This document shows, piece by piece, positions 32,174 through 41,633 of a stretch of DNA of 64,000 nucleotides. Position 1 is the first letter of the stretch; each line of letters begins with the position of its first letter. Made by a program: the position numbers and the translations under genes. Under the pieces are notes generated by a model, which did not search any database, was not told the DNA's origin, and saw only the letters and a program-made list of their open reading frames with translations. Source of the stretch: Zoogloea sp044344315 (GTDB taxonomy: Bacteria; Pseudomonadota; Gammaproteobacteria; Burkholderiales; Rhodocyclaceae); contig NZ_JBIJDC010000002.1 of NCBI RefSeq assembly GCF_044344315.1, positions 1 through 64,000 on the forward strand, given 5' to 3'.

Positions 32174-34389
32174 GCCGCCTTGCGCCCAAGCCTGCCGGCC
32201 TCGCTACGGGCGCCAGCCTGCCTTCGCCACCACAGTACGCCAAGCGCGCCCGCTGCCAGCAGCCACAAGGTCGGGTCCAGGGGCGAATCACCCTGAGCCA
32301 GGGAGCAGCCACCGCCCCCCGACGTTTTGGGAGCCGGATCGGCCTGACCACTCAGGCTGACCTGCAATTCGGGAAGATCCGCCGCATTTGAAGCGATCTT
32401 CACGCTCCCCGTAAGCACCCCTTCCGAGGCGGGTTTGAAGCTCACCGAGAGCGTGCAATCGAAGCCCGGCTCCAGATTGAAAGGCGGCGCAGCGCAGGTC
32501 TGCTCGCTGATCACGAAGGCGCCGCTGACTGCAATGCCCGTAATCTGCAGGGATACCGAACCGTTACTGCGCAGCGTGATGACCTGCGGCACCGAACTGG
32601 AGCCGACCCGGACCGGCGCATAGCTCAGCGCCCCTGAGGAAAGACCCACCTTGGGCTCCGGCCCGCTGAGCCCGATACCCGTGACGGTCAGCAGGCCGGG
32701 AGCACTTCCTGTCGTACCGGCCTGAACGTCGGCGAGCTTGGTGCCGGACGAGCCGGGCTTGAAGGTGAGCTTGAACTGGCAGGACTGCCCTGCCGTGAGG
32801 TAGTCGTTGAACTGGCAGGAGCTCGGTACCACAAGGAAGGACTGGGCGTGGACGCCGAGGATGTTGGCGACCTTGAGGATCACTGCGGCAGGGCCCGGAT
32901 TGGTGAGCGTCACATCGACTTCCTTCACAGCCCCGACCGCAACAGCCCCAAAATCGACCGCTGCCCCCACCGCAGACCATGCCAGCACGGGAGTCGGTTC
33001 ATTCAACCCACGGCCGTTCAATGTGGACTTGTGGGGCGCATTTTCAGCATTGCTGGCAACGCTCACAACGCCCGTGTAGCTCGTATCCACCTGTGTGGGC
33101 GTGAATTGCACATCGATATTGCACTTGGCCCCTGGCACCAGGGTTGCCGGACAGGCTGGGCTGACCAGGGAGAACCCGGCGCCTGAAATCGAGACGGCGA
33201 TATTGGAGATCGTGACGACACCGGAATTGGTGTAGATGAGTCGTCTGGGGGGATAGACGTTATTGACACCCTGGCTGCCAAAATCGGTCGATGCAGTCAG
33301 GGTGGCCGTGGGAGTTGGGGGAACGATGCCCCTGAAGTTCATGACAATGGGCAAACTGAAATCCTGACGGGGCACGCCTCCCGAATAGCTGACAGCCAGT
33401 GTTCCTTCCCGAACGCCAAGGGCGCTGGGCTTGAAGGTCATGCGGACCGTGCAAGTTTGAACGCCGCCGGGGGACGGAGGATTCGTGGCGCAATCTTCCG
33501 TGAAGGCATAGTCGGCAGCAGCAGCCCCCTGGATGGCAACGGAAAGCTGGGTGATCGGGGCGTTGCCGACATTGGCCAGCGTCACGTCGACGGTACTGCT
33601 CTCCCCCACCGGGCGATCCATCAGCGCGGCAATGTTGCCCGAGCTGAGGATGGGGACAGGAATCACCGGCGGAGGGCTCCCCGTCCCGGACAGCGCAATA
33701 CTCGCCAGGGCTGGGCCAGGGTCACCACCGGCGGGGTCGAGCTGCACCTGGAGGTTGGCAGATTTAAGGCCCGCGCTCGCCGGCTTGAAGGAAACCGAGA
33801 CCGTGCACGAACCGCCTGGAACAAGGCTTGGCTGACTGAAGCAGGTGCTTGAAGCCGGATTGATCAGGTAATGGGTCGTGTCGCTCACGCTGATCGACCC
33901 GGTATTCACGACAAGATTGCTGGCCCGCAAGTTGGTTATTGTGACGCTGTCACTCTTCGCAACATTGATGTCGCTGCTGCCAAAGTTGATGCTCGACTTG
34001 TCGAAGGCACCATCCAGTGCTGCCAACAGAAATATGCGCAGCTCATCGACGGCCGGGGAGCCACCGGCGATGTAAGTATCGTAATACGGCTTCATGGTGG
34101 AAGCCGCCGTAGCAATACTCTCAATGTGGGCCTTCAAGCCAGCGGCTGAGCCCAGCCAGGTATAGCTGCCTCGAAGGTTGGAACTGAAAATGGGCGGATA
34201 GGTGGCCGTCAGCGGGGGGTTCGAGGGCGTGGCCACGAATGTAGGGTGGTCCTTACCCTCGTGGCAGCTCTGGCAGACAGTCGTCCAGAGTGTCGAGCTC
34301 GGGACTCCAGCAGACATTGCCGGACCCGCCATGGCAAGACAGGAAAGCGCCACCACGACCCACTTTACGTTTCCAGGATTCCTGAACAT
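32170..34389 (-). CDS. JDVT-CTERM protein with CxxCH motif and repeated choice-of-anchor D-type domains
   Basis: The 739 residues start with a signal peptide (cleavage near 'AMSAG'), then a small region with a haem-c motif C39-QS-C42-H43 in 'VCQSCHEGKDH'. About five Ig-like repeats of roughly 100 residues follow (about 140-690), each with features such as 'DFGSQGVNNV', 'PGAKCNIDVQFTP' and 'GFDCTLSVSFKP', as in choice-of-anchor D/ASH-type domains. The tail is 'SGGGGCSLAQGDSPLDPTLW', a hydrophobic helix and arginines, with the invariant-type Cys695. It is probably exported, given haem, then cleaved and anchored at the surface by the adjacent protease. Each repeat has paired Cys, possibly disulphide-bonded. 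No distal Met ligand is obvious. Confidence 0.85.
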   Translation of the reverse strand: MFRNPGNVKWVVVALSCLAMAGPAMSAGVPSSTLWTTVCQSCHEGKDHPTFVATPSNPPLTATYPPIFSSNLRGSYTWLGSAAGLKAHIESIATAASTMKPYYDTYIAGGSPAVDELRIFLLAALDGAFDKSSINFGSSDINVAKSDSVTITNLRASNLVVNTGSISVSDTTHYLINPASSTCFSQPSLVPGGSCTVSVSFKPASAGLKSANLQVQLDPAGGDPGPALASIALSGTGSPPPVIPVPILSSGNIAALMDRPVGESSTVDVTLANVGNAPITQLSVAIQGAAAADYAFTEDCATNPPSPGGVQTCTVRMTFKPSALGVREGTLAVSYSGGVPRQDFSLPIVMNFRGIVPPTPTATLTASTDFGSQGVNNVYPPRRLIYTNSGVVTISNIAVSISGAGFSLVSPACPATLVPGAKCNIDVQFTPTQVDTSYTGVVSVASNAENAPHKSTLNGRGLNEPTPVLAWSAVGAAVDFGAVAVGAVKEVDVTLTNPGPAAVILKVANILGVHAQSFLVVPSSCQFNDYLTAGQSCQFKLTFKPGSSGTKLADVQAGTTGSAPGLLTVTGIGLSGPEPKVGLSSGALSYAPVRVGSSSVPQVITLRSNGSVSLQITGIAVSGAFVISEQTCAAPPFNLEPGFDCTLSVSFKPASEGVLTGSVKIASNAADLPELQVSLSGQADPAPKTSGGGGCSLAQGDSPLDPTLWLLAAGALGVLWWRRQAGARSEAGRLGRKAA

Positions 34390-34448
34390 GCCAATGTGCC
34401 CCCAGCTCGCTTATCCGGCACTCACCAGGCCGGTTGTGCAGTTGATTC

Positions 34449-35768
34449 CTAGATGCAATCGACGACCCGGAACTCGACCCGCCGATCCAATGCATCCCGC
34501 TGATCGTCCGTACCAAGCCCGATCAGGGCCTCCCGGGAGCCGACGCCGCCCACCGACAGCCGGGCGCGCAGTGAGCGGTCACGCCCCTCGAGCAGCTTGC
34601 TCACGGCTTCGGCACGCCTTAGGGACAGGCGCTCATTGGCGCTGGCGCTACCCGTCCGGCTGGTATGCCCAACGACCTTCATGCAGGCGGGGGTCTTGCC
34701 GGCCTCCCGCGCCATGGTGGCGAGCCACAGCTGGTATTGGGTGGGCAGGTCACCCACGTCATTGAAGCTGACCGTGCCCGGCTTGAAGAGCAGCTTCATG
34801 GGCAAACGCTTGGCCTCCAGGCCGGAAGCCACCAGCTTGCCGAAGGCGTCTTGCGCGGCCTCCCGCTGGCCCAACTGCCAGCTGGTCAGGTAGAGGCCGT
34901 TGAGGACGCGCAGGTCACCGCGGTCGGCGAGCTGGGAGGCTTCCTTGTACAGTGAGTTGGCGTCGCCGATCTTGCCGTCGTTGTAGGCCAGCATGGCTTC
35001 GTTGATAACCGCGGCGGCAGGCAGATGGGACAGATAGTCCGGGTCGGCCGGGTCGCCAACCTGGGTATTGACCTGGCAGGAGTTGATGTAGCCCATCACC
35101 GTCTTGTCTTTGTGCCAGCTCGGGCTGTCACGGAAGTAGGGCAGCGGCTCGGGATTCACCGAGCCTACAGTGGCCCGGTCGATCTGCTTGGCGACAACCC
35201 GCCTAGTCTTCAGGTCAATAACTGTCAGCCAGACCCGGAAGGCATCTGGCGGCGTGTCGACGGCCCGCTGGACGTTGACCGGGGTGAGGGTGCCGATCAG
35301 CAACAGGGGTTGTTCAGCCAGGGTCTGGCGGGTCAGCGGCTTGATAGTGAAATTGCTGTAGCGGCGCTGCTTGAGCAGGGCTTCAAGCTGCCGCCCCATC
35401 TTGACGGTACTGACCGTCTGGGCGCCGGTGTTGGCATCGATCAGCGGGTCAATGACGACGGCCCGCTTGGCACTGCCCAGTCTGGCCAGAGTGTCTTCCA
35501 ACAGTTGATCTCCGGCACGGGTGATGGCGTCCTCGAACTTGATCGGAGAGGGCGCGACCAGGGGCTTGCGCGGAGACTGGGACACTGTCGACGGTGGGGC
35601 GCCCTCACCGATGTAGTCAGGCTCTGGATCGGCGGCAGCCTTGGCCGCGTCCGGGGCTTTGGGGATGCCGCCCGTTGAAGCGGGCCCCTTGATGTTGCTG
35701 CAGGCAGCGAGCCCCATGCTCAGGAGCAGCGCAGTGAGGATCTTGAGGGTGGGGATGGATGATTTCAT
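34449..35768 (-). CDS. OmpA-family outer-membrane lipoprotein
   Basis: The 439 residues have a lipoprotein signal 'LLLSMGLAACSNIKG' (lipidated Cys about residue 23). The middle region (about 60-210) includes 'VVIDPLIDANTGAQT' and 'LLLIGTLTPVNVQ'. A helical, TPR-like part follows ('AMLAYNDGKIGDANSLYKEA'), and then a C-terminal OmpA peptidoglycan-binding domain with 'VVGHTSRTGSASANERLSLRRAEAV' split around its core Asp/Arg positions, and 'RRVEFRVVDC' at the end. It would tether the outer membrane to peptidoglycan. It sits between two CxxCH-containing proteins in one transcript. It differs from the OmpA domain fused to tssL. Confidence 0.85.
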   Translation of the reverse strand: MKSSIPTLKILTALLLSMGLAACSNIKGPASTGGIPKAPDAAKAAADPEPDYIGEGAPPSTVSQSPRKPLVAPSPIKFEDAITRAGDQLLEDTLARLGSAKRAVVIDPLIDANTGAQTVSTVKMGRQLEALLKQRRYSNFTIKPLTRQTLAEQPLLLIGTLTPVNVQRAVDTPPDAFRVWLTVIDLKTRRVVAKQIDRATVGSVNPEPLPYFRDSPSWHKDKTVMGYINSCQVNTQVGDPADPDYLSHLPAAAVINEAMLAYNDGKIGDANSLYKEASQLADRGDLRVLNGLYLTSWQLGQREAAQDAFGKLVASGLEAKRLPMKLLFKPGTVSFNDVGDLPTQYQLWLATMAREAGKTPACMKVVGHTSRTGSASANERLSLRRAEAVSKLLEGRDRSLRARLSVGGVGSREALIGLGTDDQRDALDRRVEFRVVDCI

Positions 35769-35803
35769 CTGACTTTCCTTTGGTCCGGCAGGATGTCCGG
35801 GAA

Positions 35804-38038
35804 TCAGCGACGGGGATAGACCGGATCAGGGGCCGGTGCGGAGCACCCCAGAAAATCCACTACCAGCGTCGCCAGGGAGGGGTCCGCCTGAATGTGGGTC
35901 TGAAGTTTATCCAGAGACATCAGGGCGTTCGGCATGGAGGCATTCGCATAAAGGTCAGCTTTGCCACCGCAAACATGGGGCAAGGCCACGCGGCTCAGCA
36001 GAATGGGCTGAGCCGCGCCCGCGTCCCAGTCGAAGTTGTCCTGCATCGCAGCGTGGCAGGTCCGGCAAGCGGTGCCCACCACTTCTCGGTAGAAGCGCGC
36101 GGCACCGGGCTTGACCGTGTCGTAGCTGACCCAGGCCGGCGGCACGTAGGTCTTGTCCAGGGTCAGGGGCGATTTGGCATACCAGCCCTGGATCAGGTTG
36201 CGGGTCGCAGTGGCAGGTTGGGTCGCGACGACGAGGTCGTTCAGTTTGCGGATGGCGGCGGATTGTTCTGCCTCGGAAAACCCCCTGCGGGTCGAGAACA
36301 GGTAGTTGCCGGTATCAAAGGGCAGGAAATTGGCCTTCAGATCAGGGCTGGGATGTCCCGACTCGGGGAAGCGCCCCAGATAGGTCGCCCCCCCATGGCA
36401 GGCCACGCAGGCGCCGGGCATGTATTTCTCGCCACGCCCGTCCAGGTTGACCGACAGCACGAGCTTGCCGTCGGGGCCGAAGGTCAGGAATTTGGTGAAG
36501 GGCTTGCCATCACTCCGCCCCGTGGCCGACGAATACTCCATGGCGACGCAGGCGACCCGCTTCTCGTCGGCGAGAGCCGTGTCGATCACCTCATTGGTCT
36601 CGCGCTGGGTGTCACCGTCAGGGCCAGGGTGGTTGCAGACGACAAAGGCAATCCGGTCCGGGGCGGCCTGAGTGGCCACCATGCGCCTGACCAGGTTGAG
36701 GTCGCGTTGATTCACGTAGGTGGCCGAGACTTCCTCGTTTGCGGCCCGGTAGGGGCCAATCCTGTTCTCGCGCTTCCAGTCCTCCAGGGTGATGGCACCC
36801 AGCATGTTGCCCTGGGCATCACAGTCCTTCACCGCCCCGAAGGCCCGGTAATAGTTGCAGGCGCTCACCCGGCTGTCGGCGCCCTTGTAGGTCAGGAACT
36901 GATCGGAACGGGGCTGGGCCACCGAAAACGCGCCGGCCACCGGCACCACCATCTGACCCCGGACATTGCCGTCCGGACCATTGGCCAGCATCCTGACCAT
37001 GGCCGGGCGGGTATTGGGAATGACATGGGAGAACTCGACGGCGTTACCCAGGTAACCTCCGGTCGGAGTGGGCAGGTCGAGGATCGCAGAATAGGCTTCG
37101 CAACGGATACGAAGCTTGAGCCGGGCATTCACCAGCACGGCGGCATCAAGCGCATAGTCGCCGAAGCGGTTGACCCGGACCGGCGGAGCGATGCCACTGC
37201 CATCCGACTGCAGCACCTGAACGGTGGCGGAGGACTGCACACCGAAGAACGCGTTATCCACGCCGCAGAGGCCGCCATCCGCCAGCCCGACATGCCCGTA
37301 CAGGCGCAGGTTATGCACGTTCGACGAAGTCTTGACGGGCAGCTGCAGCCCTTGCGAAACGGCGCTTCCCGTCAGCGTACTGCAGCCTTCGAGCATGTTC
37401 CCTTGCGGACCGCTGCAGACAATCTTGAATTGCTCCCCCTCGGCCAGGGCCGGGAGCGTCAGCTCTCCGCCAAGGCTGCTCGTACCGGAATAAACCACTT
37501 CGCCATTGCTGGCCTTGGTCAGGCTGACTCGGACGTCGGGTAGATAGACATTGCGCGCACCCGAGGCAGCCCCATCGTGGAAGGTCGTGTCGAAATCCGC
37601 AATGAAGCGAAGCCGGACGGAGCCTCCCTTCACGTCATCGCCGGCGACCACGGCCGGGGCCGAGTAGCTTGCCGGAGCGGCAACGGGGGCGGGGATCTTG
37701 AAGGCATCACTGGAGACGGCGTATTGCTGCTCGACGTAGCCCCCTCTGCCATCGCCGATCAGCACATAAGCAAAGTGCATACCAGGGCCATCGGGAAGGC
37801 TCCAGGTGGTAGCGCTGGCGTTGCGGTTGTCTATGCTGCCGGCGGTCACGCGCCATTGATAGTTCAGGTTGTCGCCGTCCGCATCACGTCCTTCAACCTG
37901 GAGGGACGTGAGCGTCGCGCCCGTGCTCTTCTTGACGCCGTCAGCACTTCCAGAGCCTCCGCATCCTGCGAGAAGACTCATGACGACCAAACAGGCGACA
38001 GACGCGGTGGACGCTTTCGAGACGAGCGAAATGCGCAT
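35804..38038 (-). CDS. lipoprotein with two haem-c (CxxCH) motifs
   Basis: The 744 residues carry a lipoprotein signal with lipobox 'SLLAGCGGSGS'. The N-terminal part has an Ig/PKD-like segment ('DADGDNLNYQWRV') and Ca/Cys-containing beta regions. The C-terminal half contains two CxxCH sites, C544-VA-C547-H548 and C658-RT-C661-H662, so it is probably a dihaem c-type cytochrome. It could move electrons at the periplasmic or outer face of the outer membrane. Many further Cys are paired along the sequence. ATG 38038 with GGAGGGAG upstream is preferred to an extension. It is the first gene of the minus cluster and divergent from tssJ. I do not recognise a named enzyme family. Confidence 0.8.
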   Translation of the reverse strand: MRISLVSKASTASVACLVVMSLLAGCGGSGSADGVKKSTGATLTSLQVEGRDADGDNLNYQWRVTAGSIDNRNASATTWSLPDGPGMHFAYVLIGDGRGGYVEQQYAVSSDAFKIPAPVAAPASYSAPAVVAGDDVKGGSVRLRFIADFDTTFHDGAASGARNVYLPDVRVSLTKASNGEVVYSGTSSLGGELTLPALAEGEQFKIVCSGPQGNMLEGCSTLTGSAVSQGLQLPVKTSSNVHNLRLYGHVGLADGGLCGVDNAFFGVQSSATVQVLQSDGSGIAPPVRVNRFGDYALDAAVLVNARLKLRIRCEAYSAILDLPTPTGGYLGNAVEFSHVIPNTRPAMVRMLANGPDGNVRGQMVVPVAGAFSVAQPRSDQFLTYKGADSRVSACNYYRAFGAVKDCDAQGNMLGAITLEDWKRENRIGPYRAANEEVSATYVNQRDLNLVRRMVATQAAPDRIAFVVCNHPGPDGDTQRETNEVIDTALADEKRVACVAMEYSSATGRSDGKPFTKFLTFGPDGKLVLSVNLDGRGEKYMPGACVACHGGATYLGRFPESGHPSPDLKANFLPFDTGNYLFSTRRGFSEAEQSAAIRKLNDLVVATQPATATRNLIQGWYAKSPLTLDKTYVPPAWVSYDTVKPGAARFYREVVGTACRTCHAAMQDNFDWDAGAAQPILLSRVALPHVCGGKADLYANASMPNALMSLDKLQTHIQADPSLATLVVDFLGCSAPAPDPVYPRR

Positions 38039-38392
38039 TTGAGGCTCCCTCCGGGGTGACGCCGCGATGGCTTTATGCCTCGTCACGCGCAGCACTGAAA
38101 CGCTTCCGTGCGCGGACGTCCTTGTCCGCTCACCTTAGCAAAAATGAGAATGTCGCGTCACTTTTTATCCCGCGCTTTATCCCGCACGCCTGAAGTCCTC
38201 TTGTCGGCACGGAGCCTGCATCAGGCTGCTCCCCGGGCAATTGCAGCAGTCACTGCTTCAAAGGCGGGCAGGCCACGTGGGGACTTGCCCGACGGCGTCA
38301 CGCCGAAGTTCCGACCCATCGCACGGAGGCGCGCTCAAGCGCTGTGGTTACAGGATAAACTGCTGCGGTCGTCGACTTGCGGACCCCGATTC
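38039..38392. promoter_or_regulatory. divergent intergenic region between envelope cluster and tssJ
   Basis: These 354 bp carry no convincing gene. Notable is a direct repeat TTTATCCCGC at 38164-38173 and 38176-38185 (12-bp period), placed 126 bp before the lipoprotein start and about 208 bp before tssJ. It could be an operator. Promoters for both directions must lie here, but no clear sigma70 or sigma54 pair is seen. Confidence 0.4.
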
Positions 38393-38872
38393 ATGTGGAA
38401 GCCATTCAAGATCAGTTGCCAGGCAGGCCTGTGCATTGCGCTGGCCGCCTGTGGCGGGAGCAAGCCGCCAGTGCCCGAGCTTCCCCCCACACTGGTTCAA
38501 CTGACACTCCAGGCAGATACGACAGTCAATCAGGACAACCGCGGCCGCCCCACCCCGGTCGTGGTGCGCTATTACCTGCTGTCTCACCCGGCTTCATTCG
38601 AAGCGGCTGACTTCTTCTCCCTCTTCGATGCCGACGAGAAAACCCTCGGCGCCACCAGCGTGCAACGGGAGGAAATCACCTTGCGGCCGGGTGAAAGCGT
38701 CAAGACCATCCTGCGGCCGGGATCCGAGGTCAAGTCAATCGGTGTGTTCGTGGCCTATCGCGATCCCAACCGCACAGTCTGGCGGGCAGTAGCCCCCATC
38801 CAGCGGAACACGCTCAATACCCTGCAGGCGAAAGTCGGGCGGGATACGGTCAGCATCAGCGCCCAACGCTGA
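38393..38872 (+). CDS. tssJ: type VI secretion lipoprotein TssJ
   Basis: This outer-membrane lipoprotein contacts the periplasmic end of TssM in the membrane complex. The 159 residues have the lipobox 'CIALAACGGSK' and a transthyretin-like beta sandwich: 'LTLQADTTVNQDNRGRPTP', 'VVRYYLLSHPASFEAADFF' and 'SVKTILRPGSEVKSIGVFV'. ATG 38393 is selected because the signal peptide begins there, while the frame stays open upstream without protein character. It is the first gene of the plus-strand arm tssJ-K-L-M-tagF. Confidence 0.93.
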   Translation: MWKPFKISCQAGLCIALAACGGSKPPVPELPPTLVQLTLQADTTVNQDNRGRPTPVVVRYYLLSHPASFEAADFFSLFDADEKTLGATSVQREEITLRPGESVKTILRPGSEVKSIGVFVAYRDPNRTVWRAVAPIQRNTLNTLQAKVGRDTVSISAQR

Positions 38873-38899
38873 CCGGCTCCGGCCCAGGAGATCATCACA

Positions 38900-40240
38900 A
38901 TGTCTTGGTTCAGTCGGGTTGTCTGGTCGGAAGGCCTCTTTCTGCAGCCCCAGCATTTTCAACAGCAGGACCGCCACGCCACCTGGTGGGTGGAGTCCCG
39001 CGTGGCCCCCCTGGTCGGCAATCACTGGGGTTTCTCCCATCTGGTGATCGACGAGGCGGCCCTGGTGGCCGGCAAGTTCGCCATCCTCGAGGCGCGCGGC
39101 ATCCTGCCCGATGGCACGCCCTTCGACATCCCCAACGTCGACCTGCCCCCGCCAGCGCTGGACTTCCCCAGGGACGCCAAGGACCAGGTCGTCTGCCTGG
39201 CACTGCCCCTGCGGCGTGCCCAGGGGCTCGAGGTCAGCCTCGACTCCGCCGATGCCACCGCCCGCCTGGCCCGCTACGAGCCGGTGGATTTCGAGGTCAG
39301 CGACGCGCACACCGAGAAGGGCGGCGCCTTCTCCATCCAGGTCGGGCAGCCCAAGCTGCGCCTCGCCCTGAGTGACCCGCTCACCGATGCCTACGCCCGG
39401 GTCGGCGTGGCCCGCGTCACCGAGAGGCGTGCCGACAACAGCCTGCTCCTCGACCGCGGCTACATCCCCCCCGTGCTGGACAGCGCCGTCTCCCCCGTGC
39501 TCGCCGGCTACATCAAGGAAGTCAGTGCCCTGCTGCACCAGCGCGGCGACGCCCTCGCCTCGCGGCTGGCCCATCCGGGCGCCGGTGGCGTGGCCGAGGT
39601 GGCGGACTTTCTGTTCCTGATGACCGTCAATCGCTACCAGCCGGTGTTCGACCAGTTCCGCTCCGACCACCCGTTGCATCCCCGGCATCTGTTCGAGCGC
39701 CTGCTCGAAGTCGCTGGAGAGCTTTCCACCCTCGCCACCACCGAGCGGCGCCCCGGAGACTTTCCGGTGTATTGCCACGATGAGCTCGACCTGTGCTTCC
39801 TGCCCCTGATTCGCGCCATCCGCCTGGGGCTCACCACCGTGCTCGACCAGAATGCCATTGCCATCGACCTGCAGGACCACAAGCAAGGGCGGTATGTGGG
39901 CCACATCATTGATCGCAGCCTGCTGCGCAATGCCGGCTTCATCCTGGCCGTAAACGCCCAGTTGCCCGGCGAGATGTTGCGCACCCGCTTCCCGGCCCAG
40001 GCCAAGCTGGGCCCGCTGGAACGCATGCGCGACCTGGTCAACCTGCAACTGCCCGGCATCGCCCTGCGTCCGTTGCCGGTCGCGCCGCGCCAGATTCCCT
40101 ATCACGCGGGTTTCTCGTATTTCGAACTCGATAACACTGGAGATCTCTGGCAGCAGCTGGATGCCTCCGGTGCGCTCGGCATCTATGTGACCGGGGACTT
40201 TCCCGGCCTTGATCTTTCCCTGTGGGCCATTCGCGCCTAG
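38900..40240 (+). CDS. tssK: type VI secretion baseplate protein TssK
   Basis: TssK links the baseplate to the membrane complex. The 446 residues begin with the family signature 'VVWSEGLFLQPQHFQQQDRH'. Later come 'YEPVDFEVSDAHTEKG', 'LHPRHLFERLLEVAGEL' and a C-terminal 'FSYFELD' with 'LGIYVTGDFPGLDLSLWAI'. AGGAG lies 11 bases before ATG. It follows tssJ by 27 bp. Length and ends match the family. Confidence 0.97.
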   Translation: MSWFSRVVWSEGLFLQPQHFQQQDRHATWWVESRVAPLVGNHWGFSHLVIDEAALVAGKFAILEARGILPDGTPFDIPNVDLPPPALDFPRDAKDQVVCLALPLRRAQGLEVSLDSADATARLARYEPVDFEVSDAHTEKGGAFSIQVGQPKLRLALSDPLTDAYARVGVARVTERRADNSLLLDRGYIPPVLDSAVSPVLAGYIKEVSALLHQRGDALASRLAHPGAGGVAEVADFLFLMTVNRYQPVFDQFRSDHPLHPRHLFERLLEVAGELSTLATTERRPGDFPVYCHDELDLCFLPLIRAIRLGLTTVLDQNAIAIDLQDHKQGRYVGHIIDRSLLRNAGFILAVNAQLPGEMLRTRFPAQAKLGPLERMRDLVNLQLPGIALRPLPVAPRQIPYHAGFSYFELDNTGDLWQQLDASGALGIYVTGDFPGLDLSLWAIRA

Positions 40241-40303
40241 GCGCCGGCCCCGGCGCAATCGTTCCCCCCGCCCGCGCGGGGGTGTCATTGAGAGGTTTGC
40301 CCC

Positions 40304-41617
40304 ATGGCGCACGATGATCCGTTCGGGCAGATGCCCGCCGATCGTACCCTGATCATTCCGTCTCCGGGTGCCCGCCCGGCCCCCCAGGCCGGGTCGCCAC
40401 CGCCTGCCCACGGCGGCGGACGCTTCGAGCGTACCGACCTGAGCGCCCTCGACTGGGAAACCGGGCTCAACCCCCTCGTCGCGGCCGCCAGCCCTCTGCT
40501 CAACCTTGCCCCACAGCTGCGCCAGGTGGCGCCGCCCGACCCTTCAGGCCTGCGCGCCACCCTGGCCCAGGCTCTCCAGGAATTCGAGCGACGTGCCCGC
40601 GCCTCCGGCAGCCCCAACGAACACGTGGTGGCAGCCCGCTACGCCCTGTGCACCTTTCTGGACGAAGCTGCCGCCAACACCCCCTGGGGCGAGCGGATCT
40701 GGGCCCAGAACAGCCTGCTGATCCAGTTCCACAACGAGGCCTGGGGGGGTGAAAAATTCTTCCAGCTGATGGGCAAGGTCGCCGAGCAGCCCGATACCCA
40801 CCGCGATCTGCTGGAGCTGTTCTATCTCATCATCAGCCTCGGTTTCGAAGGCCGTTACCGCGTGCTGCAGAACGGCGCTGCCCAGCTCGAGCAGGTACGC
40901 GAGCGCCTGTTCGCCATGCTCAGCCGGGTCCGCAGCGAGCCCGACCGGGAGCTCTCCCCTGACTGGCGGACCACTGCCAGTCAACGCAAACCGCTGCGCG
41001 ACAGCCTGCCCCTATGGGCAGTGGTAGCGGTGGCTGCAGCACTGACAGGCCTGGTCTACGTCGGCGCATCCTTCGCACTCAACCGCCAGTCAGACCCGAC
41101 CTTCGCCAACATCCTCGCCCTCTCCGTGACACCACGTACGGCCGTCGCCAAACCTGCGCCCACGGCCGCACCAGCCCCCGACCGCCTGGCCAGCCAGCTG
41201 GCCGCCGATGTGCGCTCAGGCCGCCTGGTGGTGCAGGATCTCGCTGACCGGTCCATCGTGCTGACCCAGGGCGATGGACTCTTCGACGCGGGCAGTGCCA
41301 CCCCCTCGGCGACCTTCGTCGAGTTGCTCGACCACATCGGCGCGGCAACCGCCAAACTTGGCGGCAGCGTGCTGGTTCGCGGCCATACCGACAATCAGCC
41401 GATCCGCTCGGCACGCTTCCCATCCAACTGGCACCTCTCCAAGGCCCGTGCCGACGCGGTGGCGGCCTTGCTGGCAGCACGTCTGCCGGGCACCGCCAGC
41501 ATCAAGGCGGAAGGCATGGCCGAGAGCGTGCCGGTCACCTCCAACGACTCACCCGAGGGACGTGCCCGCAACCGGCGCGTCGAAATCGTCGTGTTCCCCC
41601 CGGCCCCGGGCAACTGA
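40304..41617 (+). CDS. tssL: type VI secretion protein TssL (DotU/IcmH) with C-terminal OmpA domain
   Basis: This inner-membrane component works with TssM. The 437 residues have a DotU domain (about 60-215: 'NPLVAAASPLLNLAPQLR', 'YALCTFLDEAAANTPWG', 'FFQLMGKVAEQPDTHRDLLE'), one transmembrane helix (about 235-257) and a periplasmic OmpA-type peptidoglycan-binding domain ('GGSVLVRGHTDNQPI', 'AEGMAESVPV', 'RNRRVEIVV'). The OmpA extension makes this an evolved TssL that can hold the cell wall itself, so no separate TagL is needed. It lies 16 bp before tssM. Confidence 0.96.
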   Translation: MAHDDPFGQMPADRTLIIPSPGARPAPQAGSPPPAHGGGRFERTDLSALDWETGLNPLVAAASPLLNLAPQLRQVAPPDPSGLRATLAQALQEFERRARASGSPNEHVVAARYALCTFLDEAAANTPWGERIWAQNSLLIQFHNEAWGGEKFFQLMGKVAEQPDTHRDLLELFYLIISLGFEGRYRVLQNGAAQLEQVRERLFAMLSRVRSEPDRELSPDWRTTASQRKPLRDSLPLWAVVAVAAALTGLVYVGASFALNRQSDPTFANILALSVTPRTAVAKPAPTAAPAPDRLASQLAADVRSGRLVVQDLADRSIVLTQGDGLFDAGSATPSATFVELLDHIGAATAKLGGSVLVRGHTDNQPIRSARFPSNWHLSKARADAVAALLAARLPGTASIKAEGMAESVPVTSNDSPEGRARNRRVEIVVFPPAPGN

Positions 41618-41633
41618 TCCGCTGGAAACCTCC

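Noticed and set aside
38260..38300. Possible sigma54 site before tssJ (GGCCACG...TTGC)
   Set aside because: The GG-GC spacing is 14 and not 10 bases, so it does not fit a -24/-12 promoter.
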